In this document: positions 1-13,969 of the stretch, piece after piece
How the letters are laid out: each line of letters starts with the position of its first letter
How positions within the stretch are numbered: the first letter of the stretch is position 1
DNA from: Silurus meridionalis
Taxonomy: Eukaryota; Chordata; Actinopteri; Siluriformes; Siluridae
Direction of reading: 5' to 3'
Length of the DNA: 64,000 nt
Assembly (NCBI RefSeq): GCF_014805685.1
Contig: NC_060887.1
Location: forward strand, 11,692,963 to 11,756,962
The notes under the pieces: model-generated
What the model was told of the DNA's origin: nothing
The model's database searches: none
What the model saw: the letters and a program-made list of their open reading frames with translations, nothing else
Made by a program: the position numbers and the translations under genes

Positions 1-1440
1 CTAGATGTCCTTAGTCCCTGACTATCTTCAACTGAGGGTTGAAGACCCCTCCTCTTTCTGAACATTAACACTTTCCAAGTTTGCTGTAATTTAGTGTACC
101 AGTGTAGATTCACTTATTGCTAGAGGGCGTCTGGTTAATGACGCATATGTAAATGAGGTATTAATAATATTAGTAGTAGCATTAGTAAGAGTAGTAGTAG
201 TAGTAGTAGTATTCTTATATGGGTTTTTTTATGATTCTGGTATAATAAAGAGAATGCGTGAGTCGTTATAGGTGTCTTGATTTATAAAACTTTCAAAGGT
301 TTTAAGAGGAAACGACTCGTGCATGAATCTTTGAGGTATATAAGATCTGTAAAACACAGGGTACCCTGATAATTACAGGAATAAAACAGGGAATACATAT
401 CAGAATATACAAAGTGTCCATGCGAGTGCAAACCGGGGATAGGCTTCAGGGTAGATCAGGGCTATACCATAATGTAACAATTAAAATATACACTATAACC
501 TACAGAAAAAAAAACTAAACAAAAAAACAAAAGCAAGACAACTCAACGTCTATGAACGCCTTTCGCAAAACAGACCCGCATGCTAACAGAAATAAAAGCG
601 TATTACCGGAGAAGACAACAAAACAAAAACACGCTCATATTTTCAACAACAGTGATTATTTACAATCTAACGAACAAATCGAAAGTAAGCTCGAAGTCAA
701 TACGGATATAGGTAAAAAAAATTAACAGGCAATTGCAAAAGTAAAGAACGACAGAACACAATCATAGGGGGATAACTGAGGACCTGGCAACGTAAGATCA
801 CGTGACTGGTGGTGACGTCGTTGGAAAGCTAGAGGTTAGAACCAAAATATGGAGTGCAGAAAGATACGGACAGGAATATGAAGATGCAAATATATACAAA
901 CACCCCATCAATGTGACAAGAGTGTATGTGAACCTCTCATGCTGACTTTGAACGACCAGTTTATGACCCAGCGTATGAACATCTGATTAGTGTTGCTCAT
1001 TTGATACAAAATAATAGGTTGATTGTGGTCTGAACCTAAACTGGAGCAAAACAGTCACCGAGACATATTCAATAATTAATTCTGCATAAACAACAGTCAT
1101 GTCAACTTTTTAAGAAGTAACATACTCTTTTGACTCTTATCCTATTGAATACCAAAAACCAGTACATTCAAACGCTGTTTCCAGGTAACCAAATGTCATC
1201 TGGAATTCCCCTTCCCAACACAAATTGTTTGATAGCTTCTGAAAAGTCAAGGTTTCGTGATGCATGAACAGTTACACCTATAACTCTGTGGAGGGTTTAC
1301 AGTAAACGTGCATTTTCACGATTCATATCAGTCCACAGGAAACTGTAACGCATGTTTTAGGAACATTTGTATGTCCAGAGCAGAGCTGAGCATGAGTCAA
1401 ATATACAACGACGTTTTGTAGGGAACACACACCAGGTTGT
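1..1440. other. Unassigned AT-rich sequence
   Basis: I see no open reading frame with coding character, no transposase or reverse transcriptase signature, and no RNA gene. A short imperfect TAG/TAA triplet run lies near 165-210. This is probably intergenic sequence or old unrecognisable repeat. Confidence 0.4.
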
Positions 1441-1446
1441 AGGGTT

Positions 1447-1448
<2 letters not shown>

Positions 1449-1511
<63 letters not shown>

Positions 1512-1515
1512 ACAC
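1449..1515. repeat. (AC)n microsatellite
   Basis: About 30 uninterrupted AC units, with one imperfect unit near the right end. It generates low-complexity reading frames (poly-Cys/Val on the minus strand) that are not genes. Confidence 0.95.
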
Positions 1516-1583
1516 GATTTATTAAATCTTGCGTGCGCAGGCACACCCTCACACAATGCAAATAATTCGCAACCTTCCATAAA

Positions 1584-1666
<83 letters not shown>

Positions 1667-1690
1667 ATAATAATAATAATAATAATAATA

Positions 1691-1754
<64 letters not shown>

Positions 1755-1759
1755 GTCTG

Positions 1760-1829
<70 letters not shown>

Positions 1830-1874
1830 ATAATAATAGTAATAATAATAATAGTTAGTATTAATTTTATTCTT

Positions 1875-1932
<58 letters not shown>

Positions 1933-1963
1933 ATAATAATAATAATAATTATTATTATTATTA

Positions 1964-2043
<80 letters not shown>

Positions 2044-2102
2044 AATCATAATAATAATAATAATAATAATAATAATTATTATTATTATTCTATCTATCTA
2101 TC

Positions 2103-2152
<50 letters not shown>

Positions 2153-2196
2153 AATAATAATAATAATAATAATTATTATTATTATTATTATTATTA

Positions 2197-2264
<68 letters not shown>

Positions 2265-2268
2265 ATTA
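1584..2268. repeat. Compound (TCTA)n / (AAT)n / (ATT)n microsatellite tract
   Basis: About 680 bp made almost entirely of TCTA tetranucleotides. They are interrupted at five or six places by blocks of AAT, several of which continue directly into ATT and so form short perfect palindromes (near 1934-1963, 2048-2090 and 2152-2196). A few TCTG and TCATC variants interrupt the array. No gene is present. Such a tract is highly length-variable and prone to assembly collapse. Confidence 0.95.
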
Positions 2269-2456
2269 TTGTTATTGAATGTCTCCACACTCTAGTAACC
2301 GACCGCCAATCAAACCCCCTCCCCATCCCCCACCCCACCATTCAGCCCATTCCTCCGCCCTCTTTTTTTTTTTTTCTTTTTCTGTTTCCCTTCTTTCTCC
2401 TATCTCCTGGTCTTTTTCTTCTTCTCGCAATTTCAGATCCTTCTTCTACACACAAT

Positions 2457-5059
2457 ATGGCGACGCTGTTCGGTAAGTGTGAGATCCATGTTATTACCAT
2501 CTTTATTTTCTTTAGTGCCACGCAGGTGGATTGTACAACGCGATCCGCGCGATCGCTTCGTGCTGTTATGCAGAAGCTCTGATGCCTGGTTATTTATGAA
2601 GAAGAAAATGAATGCTCGCAACACAAAAGACCTCAGTGTCTGTCTGTGGTTTGGAAATGTACTGTAACGAAAACACGCGAGTGTGAAGCGCATCGAGGCT
2701 CTGCTGCAGTCAGAAGGCGTTCATTCAGAGTTCATTGCGTCAAAATGGCTGGCGTGTCTGTTTTTGACTGCATGGTCAAAACTGTTTTTTTCAAACAGAA
2801 GTGATAAAATACACGAGTAAATACATACATAAATAAAGAAAACCGCCCAAACCGCCGAAGTAAAGAATTTACATTTTTTTTTTATGAATTTTTGTATTTT
2901 TATAAAATCAATGGAAGAAAAAACCCTATTAAAAGCACAGTGCGTCCTATTAAAACCTTATCATTATTATTATTTTTACATTTTTTATAATAGAAATATG
3001 TTCTTAGACTATTCATTCACGGTGTGTGAGCTTCACGTTTCCTACACACAAGCGTTGAAGAAGAAAAAGAAGAAGCAGAGCGCAAAGTGAAACGAATGAT
3101 GCGCTTACCTCAGCTGAAGTCGAGAAACTCTTACTGTTCATCTCGTTTGTTTGTTTGTTTGCTTTATTTGATTAATTTGAGATATACAAGGCTAATAAAG
3201 CTAACTTTACTCCACTCCTCGTGTCAAAAAGAAAAAGAACTGAAAGTGAAACAATTTAATGCAAAGCTGGCTGATGTTCAGGGAGAGAATTTCCCTGCTG
3301 ACTGGAGATAAACTTAGAGGCACTAAAGTATACATTGCATATACATTTAAAAATTAAAATGATATTCCTTACCATTTATTTCTCTCTGTAAAGCTGATTT
3401 AAGACCATTGTCTATTGTTAAATGTACTATAGAAATAACATTAAATTAAATTGAAATCTTATGCATTAAAAAAAAGTCCCAAAGGCTATGCAAATCTCCA
3501 AAAATGTACAACAGTTCATGGTGATGATGAAGATGATGAGGACAGAATGATAAAATAACTATCCCCTAATTATTTCCATAAACAAGATCTGAATAGGAAA
3601 AGCGGCCTCCGTGTGTAATCATCGTCCTTTGTGCAAATATAGCATTTCATCTATATGTATAAAATAATAATAATAATAAAAATAATAATAATAATAAATA
3701 ATGTATTGTGGTTATTGTAGCTTATAATTAAAAGATATTAATATATAAGGCCGGACTGGTGACACTACTGGTTTGAACGAATAACTGTTTCCTTTGCGAG
3801 TATTATTTTTTTTTGTATTGTAAACTGCATTAAAAATAGTAAAAACACATATTAGTAACAGTTTTCACTTTTATGTGACTACAGAGCAGAATTAAGTGCA
3901 CTGAATTCATTCAAGTATGAACAGGATCCGTTTTCTCACCATAAACCAGTTTCTTTTTAACACTATTCTTGTGGAACTGTTTGTGGTGGTGGTACTGGTG
4001 TGTGTGTGTGTGTGTGGTGTGGGTGGTGTGGGTGTGTTTTTTGGAGGTAGTTTATGATTACAGTAAAACCCCATTGTACGAATAACTAATAGTACAAGCA
4101 AACAAAGATCCGAGCGAAATTTGTACCCTATTTTTTTATAGGTGTGTGTATATATTATAGTTTTATTTCACTAGAAATCTTGAAAAATGTCTCCCAAGAA
4201 AATCAGTGATGGTGCTGGGGAAAAAGAAAGTAAATCGAATTTCCATGGAAACCCAGAAGGAAATAGTTGAAAAGCACAAGCGTGGTGCGCGTGCTCGTGA
4301 CTTCTCAGCAGTATGGGGTGTCGAGCGCTGCCATAAACACCATAGTGAAGAATAAAGAGAAGATCGAAGAGATTCTCCTTCCAAAAAACAACTTCTTTCC
4401 TCTCTCACCATCCACCATCATCTCACACTCGCAATCAAACATTACCACATGGGTAAGTGTTCAATGATGTTTTCCCGTATTGTGTTTGTATTCATTTATC
4501 TTTATTTGTATTACAATATTTTATATCGTATTATTAGTACTGCATTACTTTATGTCAATACAGTCATTTGCGGTGTATTTGTTTGTTAAAATAGGCTACA
4601 AATACTTTTTAAGTGCAGAAATAAGCGATCGAATGAGATCTAAATGGATTAAATCCCTTTTACATTCATTTTTATGGGGAAAATCAGTTCGAGCAAATGG
4701 ACCTACGAGCAATTTACACCAACGAATTATACACATCCAACGGGGTTTTACTGTAATAATTCTAATAATCAAAATAACAACATTAATAATAATAAATAAT
4801 GTATTGTGGTTATTGTAGCTTATAATTAAGAGCTATTTATATATAAGGCCGGACTGGTGACACTACTGGTTTGAACGAATAACTGGCTATATTTTTTGGT
4901 GCATTGTAAACTGCATTAAAAATAGAAAGAACACATATTGAAACAGTTTTTACTTGTATGCGACTACAGAGCAGAATGAACTGCACTGAGTTTATTAAAG
5001 TATGAACAGGATCCGTTTTCTCAACACAAACCAGTTTCTTTTTAATACTATTTTCGCGG

Positions 5060-5102
<43 letters not shown>

Positions 5103-5517
5103 GGATGTTGTTTATGATCAAGATGATTTTTAGACGCCGATTAATTTTCTAAGATATTTACTGACTTTGTTTCCACTAATTTGCTCCCACGCTGTTGGAG
5201 CTGGCCGTGTACAGAGACAGTCACGTGTTTATACACGGGTTACTCGCGTCGCCTGTTGTTTCCTGTACTGCAGACACATTAACCAGAGGATAGATTTACA
5301 CTCATGTTCATAATCAGACAAAACTGTTACAAATGTGGACTTGATTTTTTAAATGTAAATTTGAAAAGTGGTTTTTAAAATTGTACGATTAATACTACAG
5401 TGTCATTTCTATAGATATTTTACACAGAATGTTCTTGAGACGAGGTGGCGCTCTCCTACGGCCCGGTTCTAGGTTGCTGCGCATATATAGCAATATAGCA
5501 AATAAAATAAATTAGGG

Positions 5518-5589
<72 letters not shown>

Positions 5590-5994
5590 GATTGATTGAT
5601 TGATTGATTGATTGTTAGGGGTGTCAAATTCACGGTTCGGTACACACCTCGGTTTTTACGTGACGATTCGGTTCGATTTTGGTACAGTTACGGGAAAGAA
5701 ATGCCAAATATAAAATTGCTTGTCATTTGTGATCATCAACATTGGAGAAGTTTACATTGATAAAAAAAGAATTGTAAATAAAATGCCTCGTTAAATAAGA
5801 AATACAATAATATTTTATAGAAAATAACATTGATTAAATCAAATGAACGCGATACCATTTTGATTATATTGGTTAAATTGAGTAATCGATTAAATTGGCA
5901 CAGAATAAATTGATGAAATTATATTAGATAAATGAAAAAATGTAATGAAATAGTTTACATTTGTTAGACGCCGTTTTATTGATACAGGTGTGCA

Positions 5995-6036
<42 letters not shown>

Positions 6037-9000
6037 GACAGGGTTTTAATAGAAAATTCGTAAAGCTGTAAAAAGCAAAAAATGCTAACGAATCCATGTC
6101 CGATAGGGAGTGTATTTATAATAATAATAATAATAATAATAAGTGTATAAAGTGCGAGGCGGAGACTAAACACATTTGCATTTCGCCACTAATTACGTTC
6201 CTGCGGCAGGTCACATGTGAAAGATCAGTGATCTGAGATCTGAGATCTTATCTCAGGTTCCACAGTGTTTGATTTAGAAGCGTGGTCTATTAAATAATGC
6301 TTAGTACAGGGCCATTTGACAGAGGCAATAAAATAACTCTATGGTCATATCAGTGTAAATATTTAAGGCAGGTTGAATTCAAGCAAACAGAAATGTCCTG
6401 TCTCGTGTATTCTCGTGTAAGAAAATGTCCCCTCATAATCATGTAAAATAGAAAATATAAAAAAACCCAGATGTGGTGGAATCATTAATGTAAGAAATGT
6501 GACAAATCATTTGAAATAATACCATTATTTTTTTATTTTTATGATTATGATTATAATTATTATTACTATTTTATGACTGAATTGAATTAAATGCATAAAT
6601 ACATTGCAAAGACTAAAAGACAGAGATTATGGAAAGTATAATGTCTGTTTATCACAACGGTGACATTTGTTCTCATGCAAAGATTATTCAATGACAAAGA
6701 AAGAAAGTGTCGACGTATGCCATTTTGTGTAAAGATGTGATTAAATAATTTACATTTGTAGGAAAGGGGTAGAATGTGAGAAGCCACAGTGAGCACATGG
6801 AAAAGGGGAATTTTGTGTGTCTTGGTAAACACACCCGCATTATGTAACACAACGTTACAAGTGAATGCTCTTTCACAGAGCTGCAAGTTCCTGTTAGACA
6901 AATACATTTGAGATTTGCATGTTTGCATACAAAGTGTCTAAAAAAATATTTGATAGCATAAAAGTAAATTGCAAATCAAACGGCTAAAGCTGCTAAATAA
7001 TTAATTTACATGGTATTCACGAGCAGGATGACTAATTCTAACTTTCACTTAGGCCAGAAAATGTGTGGTGATTAAAAGACTACCGTCCACATCTAAGTCA
7101 TCTTTCCTAATAACTAGATATTACACTCGTGCCAAAACAATGGCTTAAAATTTTTTGTTTCCGATTTTGGATTTTTTTTCAGGGTATCTTAAAAAGACAA
7201 TTGCACCTTTACAACCTTAATCACCAAACAATACTGCTGGCCACATTACACAGTAGACTGTTTACAGTATAAGAGTATGTAGTATAGGTTAGGAAGGTGG
7301 TCTGTCTGGTTTAAAGTCTGCATTGACTGCTTTTCCTGCGATATGACCGAATATATTTAGATTAGACATTGAAGATGATTGCAGACTAATTTGGTGTCAG
7401 TTCACTGGGTCAGTTTCTTCAAAGGTCAAAGATTCCTAATGAGACATGGTTTCCCGTGTAAAAACACACTGATTGGCGAAACAAGGGTACATGTTCAGTC
7501 TCAAACTCAAAGACAGAAGCAGCACTTGCCACAATGCATTTTCCAATTTGATTTGGTTTTCCTACTTTGAGTGCATCTTCTGTTTGCCTTTCATCACTAT
7601 ACATCATTTACATTGAATTCAAATCCTTACATACATAAACATATACTGGATATTGAAATGTGCATGCAGTATTTGACGCAGTCCTACATCACAAACAACA
7701 CTGGCAAAAAAAGAGCACAATTTGTACAAAATGGTCAGGTGGTTTGATCAAGCAGGCACGTGTCCTTTAAGGGCGAGTCATGCAGGTGGTGTGAGGGGAA
7801 ATCCTCTCCTCTTAATGGCTGGTTCAGATCGGGTAATAAAAGCTGTTGCTTTTCTGGTGTTTTTTTTTTTTAGAGTGTTTGTAAGTGGTTGCAATGACCT
7901 GCCCAAAAGAGTGGGCTTGTATAGAAATGTATGGCCTTTGTCTTTTTTTAAATAGAACTGCACAAATCATATACGATATCATGTGGGTACTTGTTAAGTT
8001 TTGAACAAGTTAATGTACTTCATTAGTTAAAATAAAATAACTTGCTAGTTAAATATTTAATAAGGTCTAATGAATAAGAGGAAAATGCTTAGTGTTGGGA
8101 AACCAGTGGCAGGGTTAGCAAAGTCTCTCTCCTGCTAGCTTAAACTCAAAATCAGAATCACTGATTGACTTTATAATATATTTTTATTTAATATGTATTA
8201 AATTATTTCCAATTGTCTATTCTGTTTATTTAATAGCTTTTCTCCTCGTTGTGCTGCTTCTAGGATTGGTGGTTTCTGTTGTAGTTTCTATCCAATCAGA
8301 TTCCAGCCATCACATCACGTGTTGCCAGGGTCTGCGTGAGGCCTTTAGAATAAGCAGTGCTGGTGCCTACAGCATAAAGTACATGTTGTTTGAAGATTTT
8401 GAGTTGCAGACAATAACTAGGTCATCTAGCAGGCTTTGATGGTCAGATGGCAAACTAGTCAGAGCTCGCAACCCGCATCTGTAGCAAACTGCACAAGTTT
8501 AGATATATTTGTATCAAAGATATGTTTGTATGCTTTCGTGTTATATTTGTTGCATTATTTTAACGTTATCACGTAAAGTTTGTCAAACTCATCTCATGCT
8601 TTTATTAAAATCGCCACATTCACCATATCAGTTAAAGGACATGGGAAATGATCCATTTAGTGCAATTATGTCAATAGGAAACGTTTACAACAATTCTCTC
8701 TTCTCTGTCTCTCTGTAGGTAACTGTGTATGTTATTACTGCTATTGAAACACTTCAGTCTTACGATCCCACATCCCCTCTTCACATTTTTAATGACACAT
8801 AAGTATGTGATGAGTAACAGCGGAATGAAGGAAGTCCAGGTAAAGGGCAATCCTGAAGTTTTAGAGTAGAAGTGACAGTCTAGTGGATTTTTTAAATATT
8901 TTCACATATTATTTCTACATTCATTTGGTAGACAGAGAGAGTGAGGCAGACTTGCAGAATAACATTTCTAATAATAATAAGTTGTAGGTTGAACGTATAA

Positions 9001-9045
9001 CAAACGATTTGTGGAATGCAAACCATCTTGCAGCGTCTGCGCAAC

Positions 9046-9103
<58 letters not shown>

Positions 9104-11911
9104 TTTTCAAATGAGAAACCCTAAACGGTATCCAAGACTGTATATGTCAGGGAGCACTGTGCATCTTCACCCATGCGTGCGCCGCCCGGGTGTGTGTCCG
9201 ACCTATACAGTCTTGTATACCATTTAGGTTTCTCATTTCTCGTTCTTGCACTGCCCAGTTTAGGTTGTTGGCTGGCTTGATCTTAGCCTGTTTCTAAGGT
9301 TTGATCCTGCCTGACGATTTGAAATTTTAATTCGTGAATTTCTTTCTGGGATTTATAACAAACAATATAACAGTGGGCAAAGCTGCTTTCTTTCCTAACA
9401 GTTTGTAATGACAAGGAAATGTAAATGAAATGAATAGAAACCTGTCTTTGCATTAAGAAATGAATTTTACACAGAGTGAGATAAAATGTTGAGGCCCATT
9501 CCACACACTATGTCTGTACTATAAAGGTATAAAAAACACAATGTGTGTACTATAAAGGTATATAAAATGTGTATGTAGTGCCCGTGAGGTTAAAATTCTT
9601 CAGGTAAGGGGATTTTTTACTGTCTGTTTTTTTATAAGTACACTCTTGGCATAAACAGGGCTCTTATGGAGTTACTCATAGCAATACAGTAGTATTTCCC
9701 TAATTCAGATATGACTGTGTTCAAAATTACTCAACATTATGAGTAATAAGGTGGGCAATCCCTGCTTAAGCTATGAAATCAGTGCAGAGTTTATACACAA
9801 GCCATGTTGCCTGACATTGTTTATAATATTATAAATCGCAATACAACATTACTGTATTACTGTACAATAAAACTTGCTGTTACAGTGCAGTTTTTCTCAA
9901 CTAAAAGAAAAAGCTGAATATATGACAATTTTTTTTGTCATTGCGAATATGCTAGTAAAAGCCTGAAGGTCCATTTTTAGGAGTGTCAGATTCCCATACA
10001 ACAAATTATTTGACGTATTAAAAATGCAACTGAACATTTAATGCATTTTATGCGCAGAATAAACTTGCATGTTGATATTACTGTAGTTTTAGAGATGCTC
10101 TGATCATCTAGACATTAGAACTGGCCCTCGTCAACTCACTCACACTTGCTTATTTTTCCTGCTTCTAACACGTTAACTTTGATGAAGTGATAATCAGTGT
10201 TATTTCGTCATAATGTCATCATGTATGCTATCCACCAAGTAAGTGTACAATAATTACACTTTCATCTTTTAACTATTTCCACACTGTTTCCACACTAGTA
10301 TTCAGTATTAGTGTTGTCAAACATTAATGCCCCCCCCACATAAAGAGTGTGGCTCATGCTAGCTCATACAAAGCGACCGGGCTTGCATCTCTAGCACACT
10401 GCTTTCTAATTTCTCGTTTTTTTGCCTCACCACATGTGAACGTGTTACCATCGATCTTCGTGTCGTCTAATTCTTAGCTGTCTCATCATTTATATTTACC
10501 CCCGTGATTGTGTTTTGAAGTATGAAATTCAGATATCAGCATCTACCATTTGTTTCGAATCTTATTTTCAGGTCTTACATTTTGCTTTCATTTCTCATTC
10601 TTGCACTGCAAAGTTCATGGTGTTGGTTCATTTTCATACTTTTACCTGATCACGTTTTGATTCTGCACGCAAAGTTGATTTGTTTGCCTGTTATTATAAT
10701 AAAATGTTCTTCTACATGACACATGGTGAAGCTCAGAGCTGGCTCTGTGGATAATAATAATGCCTTTGCGTTAGTTTAGTTTAGTTCCTGATTTCTCATA
10801 ATCTTTGTTCATAACTTGGTTTGCATTCCTCACTTGGTTCCTATTATATCTTTGGCAGCATAGACGTCTATCATTTGCATAGAAATACAAATTTCAAAAA
10901 CAGTGAAAGGCAGCAACTGTGATTGTCATTACTGGAAGACAGGGATTTGAGTTTTGTTTTTATATCCTGTCAGATCTAAAGAAATTACCTCAGGAGCCTT
11001 GTTTTTTGGTTGTCATAGTAAAATTTTTCATCACATTTCCCAACACTGACCACTAACCAATTAGGAAGTGCCTTCTAAATGTGTTTCACATTCACTTTGA
11101 CTAAGAGAATGGTCCCCATTGAGATTCGCCTCATGCTTGTAATTTCAGGTGTTGTGTCCTGTGTAATGCCCTGAAGTATATTATTATTATCCTGTCTACA
11201 GTTAAACACTTTAAGACTCTGGGTAGATTATTATAGAGTAGGTACTATATGTTATTAGTTAACAATTTTTTAAAGGAGATATATTGTATGCCAGTGGTCA
11301 CCTACCTTCTTAACCCAAAATTCCCTGACTTTAGCATTAATAAAAGGCAAGATCTACCGAGCAAAAAATTTATTGAAAAATTCAAGACAGCCTTTTGTAT
11401 TAAATGCTTTGATATTGAACTGTAAAATTGATTAAAACACAAAAACTCTGTAACGGTGTCACATTACTGTAACACTTGCTTCGAGCACATAATTTGAAGT
11501 TCCACTGTGAACTGTCAATAGTGCCACTGCTAACAGTAAAATGCTTAAACATGAAGCTTTCGAAGGTACGACCATTAGGATTTTTTAAACAAACTGCAGT
11601 AAAATTCTACAAACAATCTCAGTACAATGTCCTGTCTTATTCAGCACCATTTTTATAATGCTATCAGAAGGCAATCTGCTGCAGTGCCATGAGAATACTC
11701 AAGTCGTGTGAAGGAGGTGAATAAATAATCTGTCTGTGAGTGTTAAAGTCGTGTTGGAACATTTGCATTGGGTGGAAAAGCAAAAAGTCCCCAATTGCAA
11801 CATGATTTTTTGTATCTGGTATGTCCCTGTTCGTGCCTGGGAGCATGTGTGTATGTGTGTGTGTCTGGGCGGCATAACGTTGTCCTTTCAAGTTTGAATT
11901 ATTCTTAATGC

Positions 11912-11964
<53 letters not shown>

Positions 11965-13911
11965 CTGTACTGTTACCATTACTACTGTTATTCATCATAT
12001 CATCATTAGAGCTGCAGTTGCCATGAATGATTACAACTAACCAACAATTGATCTATTTAACAAAGTTTGGACATTTGTTGTGTTTTTGAGACTGGTTAAT
12101 CTCAAGATTTCTTCCTAATATACCATTTCAGTGTGGGGTTTATTTGCCACTATTGCCACTGGCTCACACATTAGGGATGAATTTAATAGGAACTATTTTA
12201 TGAAGCTAAAAGTTCGATTATTTTCGCAATCTTTTTAATTGTGTAACGCTTCTTTTGTACCATGGTTATTGTTCACTTTGAAGGTAATATGTCTTCATTT
12301 TCTGAAAAGGCAGGTGACTGCCAAGAAAAGCATGCAAGTAATGCCAGTAAATCAGTCTCGTGACATTCGTCATGCCTGTGAAAAAAAAGGGCAGTACTTA
12401 TTACCTTATTTTCTTTCACATAACTGTCCACAACAAACAGAAGGCGGCCAATGTGAGGACAGTGTATACTGTGACTACAAATTTAGCTACAATGAAAATA
12501 AAAAAAGGGAAGCACGAAAGCATTTTTTTCAGTCTGCATGACTTCGCTTAATCTTATTCACACCTGATACAGCCATAGCTATATGCAGTATTTCATAAAA
12601 GTGAGTACATCCCTCACATTTCAACAACCATTTATTATATCTTCTCAAGGGACACTGTAGAAATGAAACTTGGATATATTTCAGAGTAGTTAATATGCAG
12701 TTTGTATATCAGTACAAATTTACTGTCCTCTGAAAACAACTCAACATACAGCCATTATTGTCTAAATAACTGGCAACAAAAGTGAGTACACCCTAAGTGA
12801 TAACAGCTGTACAGTATTGTATTCAGCATGTTCATGTTTTTGCCTGCTCGACAGGACCACACACATTTGTGTATCTTGTATTAGAGCAGTTAAAATGTGG
12901 TGCTTTGAGTACAATTCTCTCATACTGACCACTAAATGTTCAGCATGGCACCTCATGGCAAAGACTCTCTGGGGATTTGAGAATTAGAATTGTTGCTCTG
13001 CACAAAGATGCCGAGGCTACAAGAAGATCAGTAACACCCTGAAACTGAGTTACAGTACAGTGGTCAGGGCCATTCAGAGGTTTTACAAGACGGGTTTCAC
13101 TCGGAACAGATCTCGCAAGAGTCCATCAAAGAAGTTGAATCCTCATCCTGTGCGTCAGGTACAGAAGCTACTTCAAAAAACAGACACATGACTGCTGCAG
13201 CATTGCTTTAGAGCACTGTGCACTGCATCAAGTTAGGCCATCGTCCCAGAAGGAAACATTTTCTGAAGCTGACTCACAAGAAAACCCACAAACAGTTTGC
13301 TGAAGACGACCTGTCCAAGAGCATGAATTACTCAAACCATGTCTTGTTGACTAAGATAAACTTGTTTGGCTCAGATTGTGTCCTGTATGTGTGGCAACGC
13401 CCTGGTGAGAAGTACCAAGAAAATTGTCTCTTGCCTACAGTCAAGCATGATGGTGGTAGCATTATAATCTGGGACTAGATGAGTGCTGCTGGTACTGGGG
13501 AGCTGCAGTTCATTGAGGGAAACATGGATTCCAACATGTTACTATGACATTCTGAAGAGGAAATCTGCCCTCCCTTCAAAAACTGGGTCAAACAGCAGTT
13601 TCCCTAGTAACAACCCAATACACACCACCAAGATGACAACTGCCTTGCTGTGGAAGCTAAAGGTGAAGGTGATTGAGTGGCCCAGTATGTCTCCAGACCT
13701 GAACCCTATTGAGTACCTGTGGGGCATCCTCTAGCGGAAGGTGGAGAGCAGCATGTGTTTAACATCCAGCAGCATCGTGATGTCACGAAGAGGATCCCAG
13801 CAACAACCTGTGCAGCTTTGGTGAAGGCTATGCCCTGGGGAAATCAGGCGGTGCTAGATAACAGTGGTGCTCACACAAAATATGGACACTTTAGACACAG
13901 TTTTAGGGTGT

Positions 13912-13969
<58 letters not shown>

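Noticed and set aside
1323..1580. Minus-strand frame with a run of Cys-Val
   Set aside because: It is the translation of an (AC)n microsatellite and has no coding support. The same applies to frames over the GT and TA tracts at 4837, 5976, 8892, 9009, 20089, 33820, 37838, 48614 and 52987.
8251..8439. Possible signal-peptide exon ([12 protein letters not shown])
   Set aside because: The start is not ATG, there is no phase-compatible partner exon, and hydrophobic frames of this length are common in AT-rich DNA.
12239..12541. 100-residue plus-strand frame
   Set aside because: It has no ATG-consistent start, no domain and no splice signals that extend it. Composition is that of surrounding intronic DNA.
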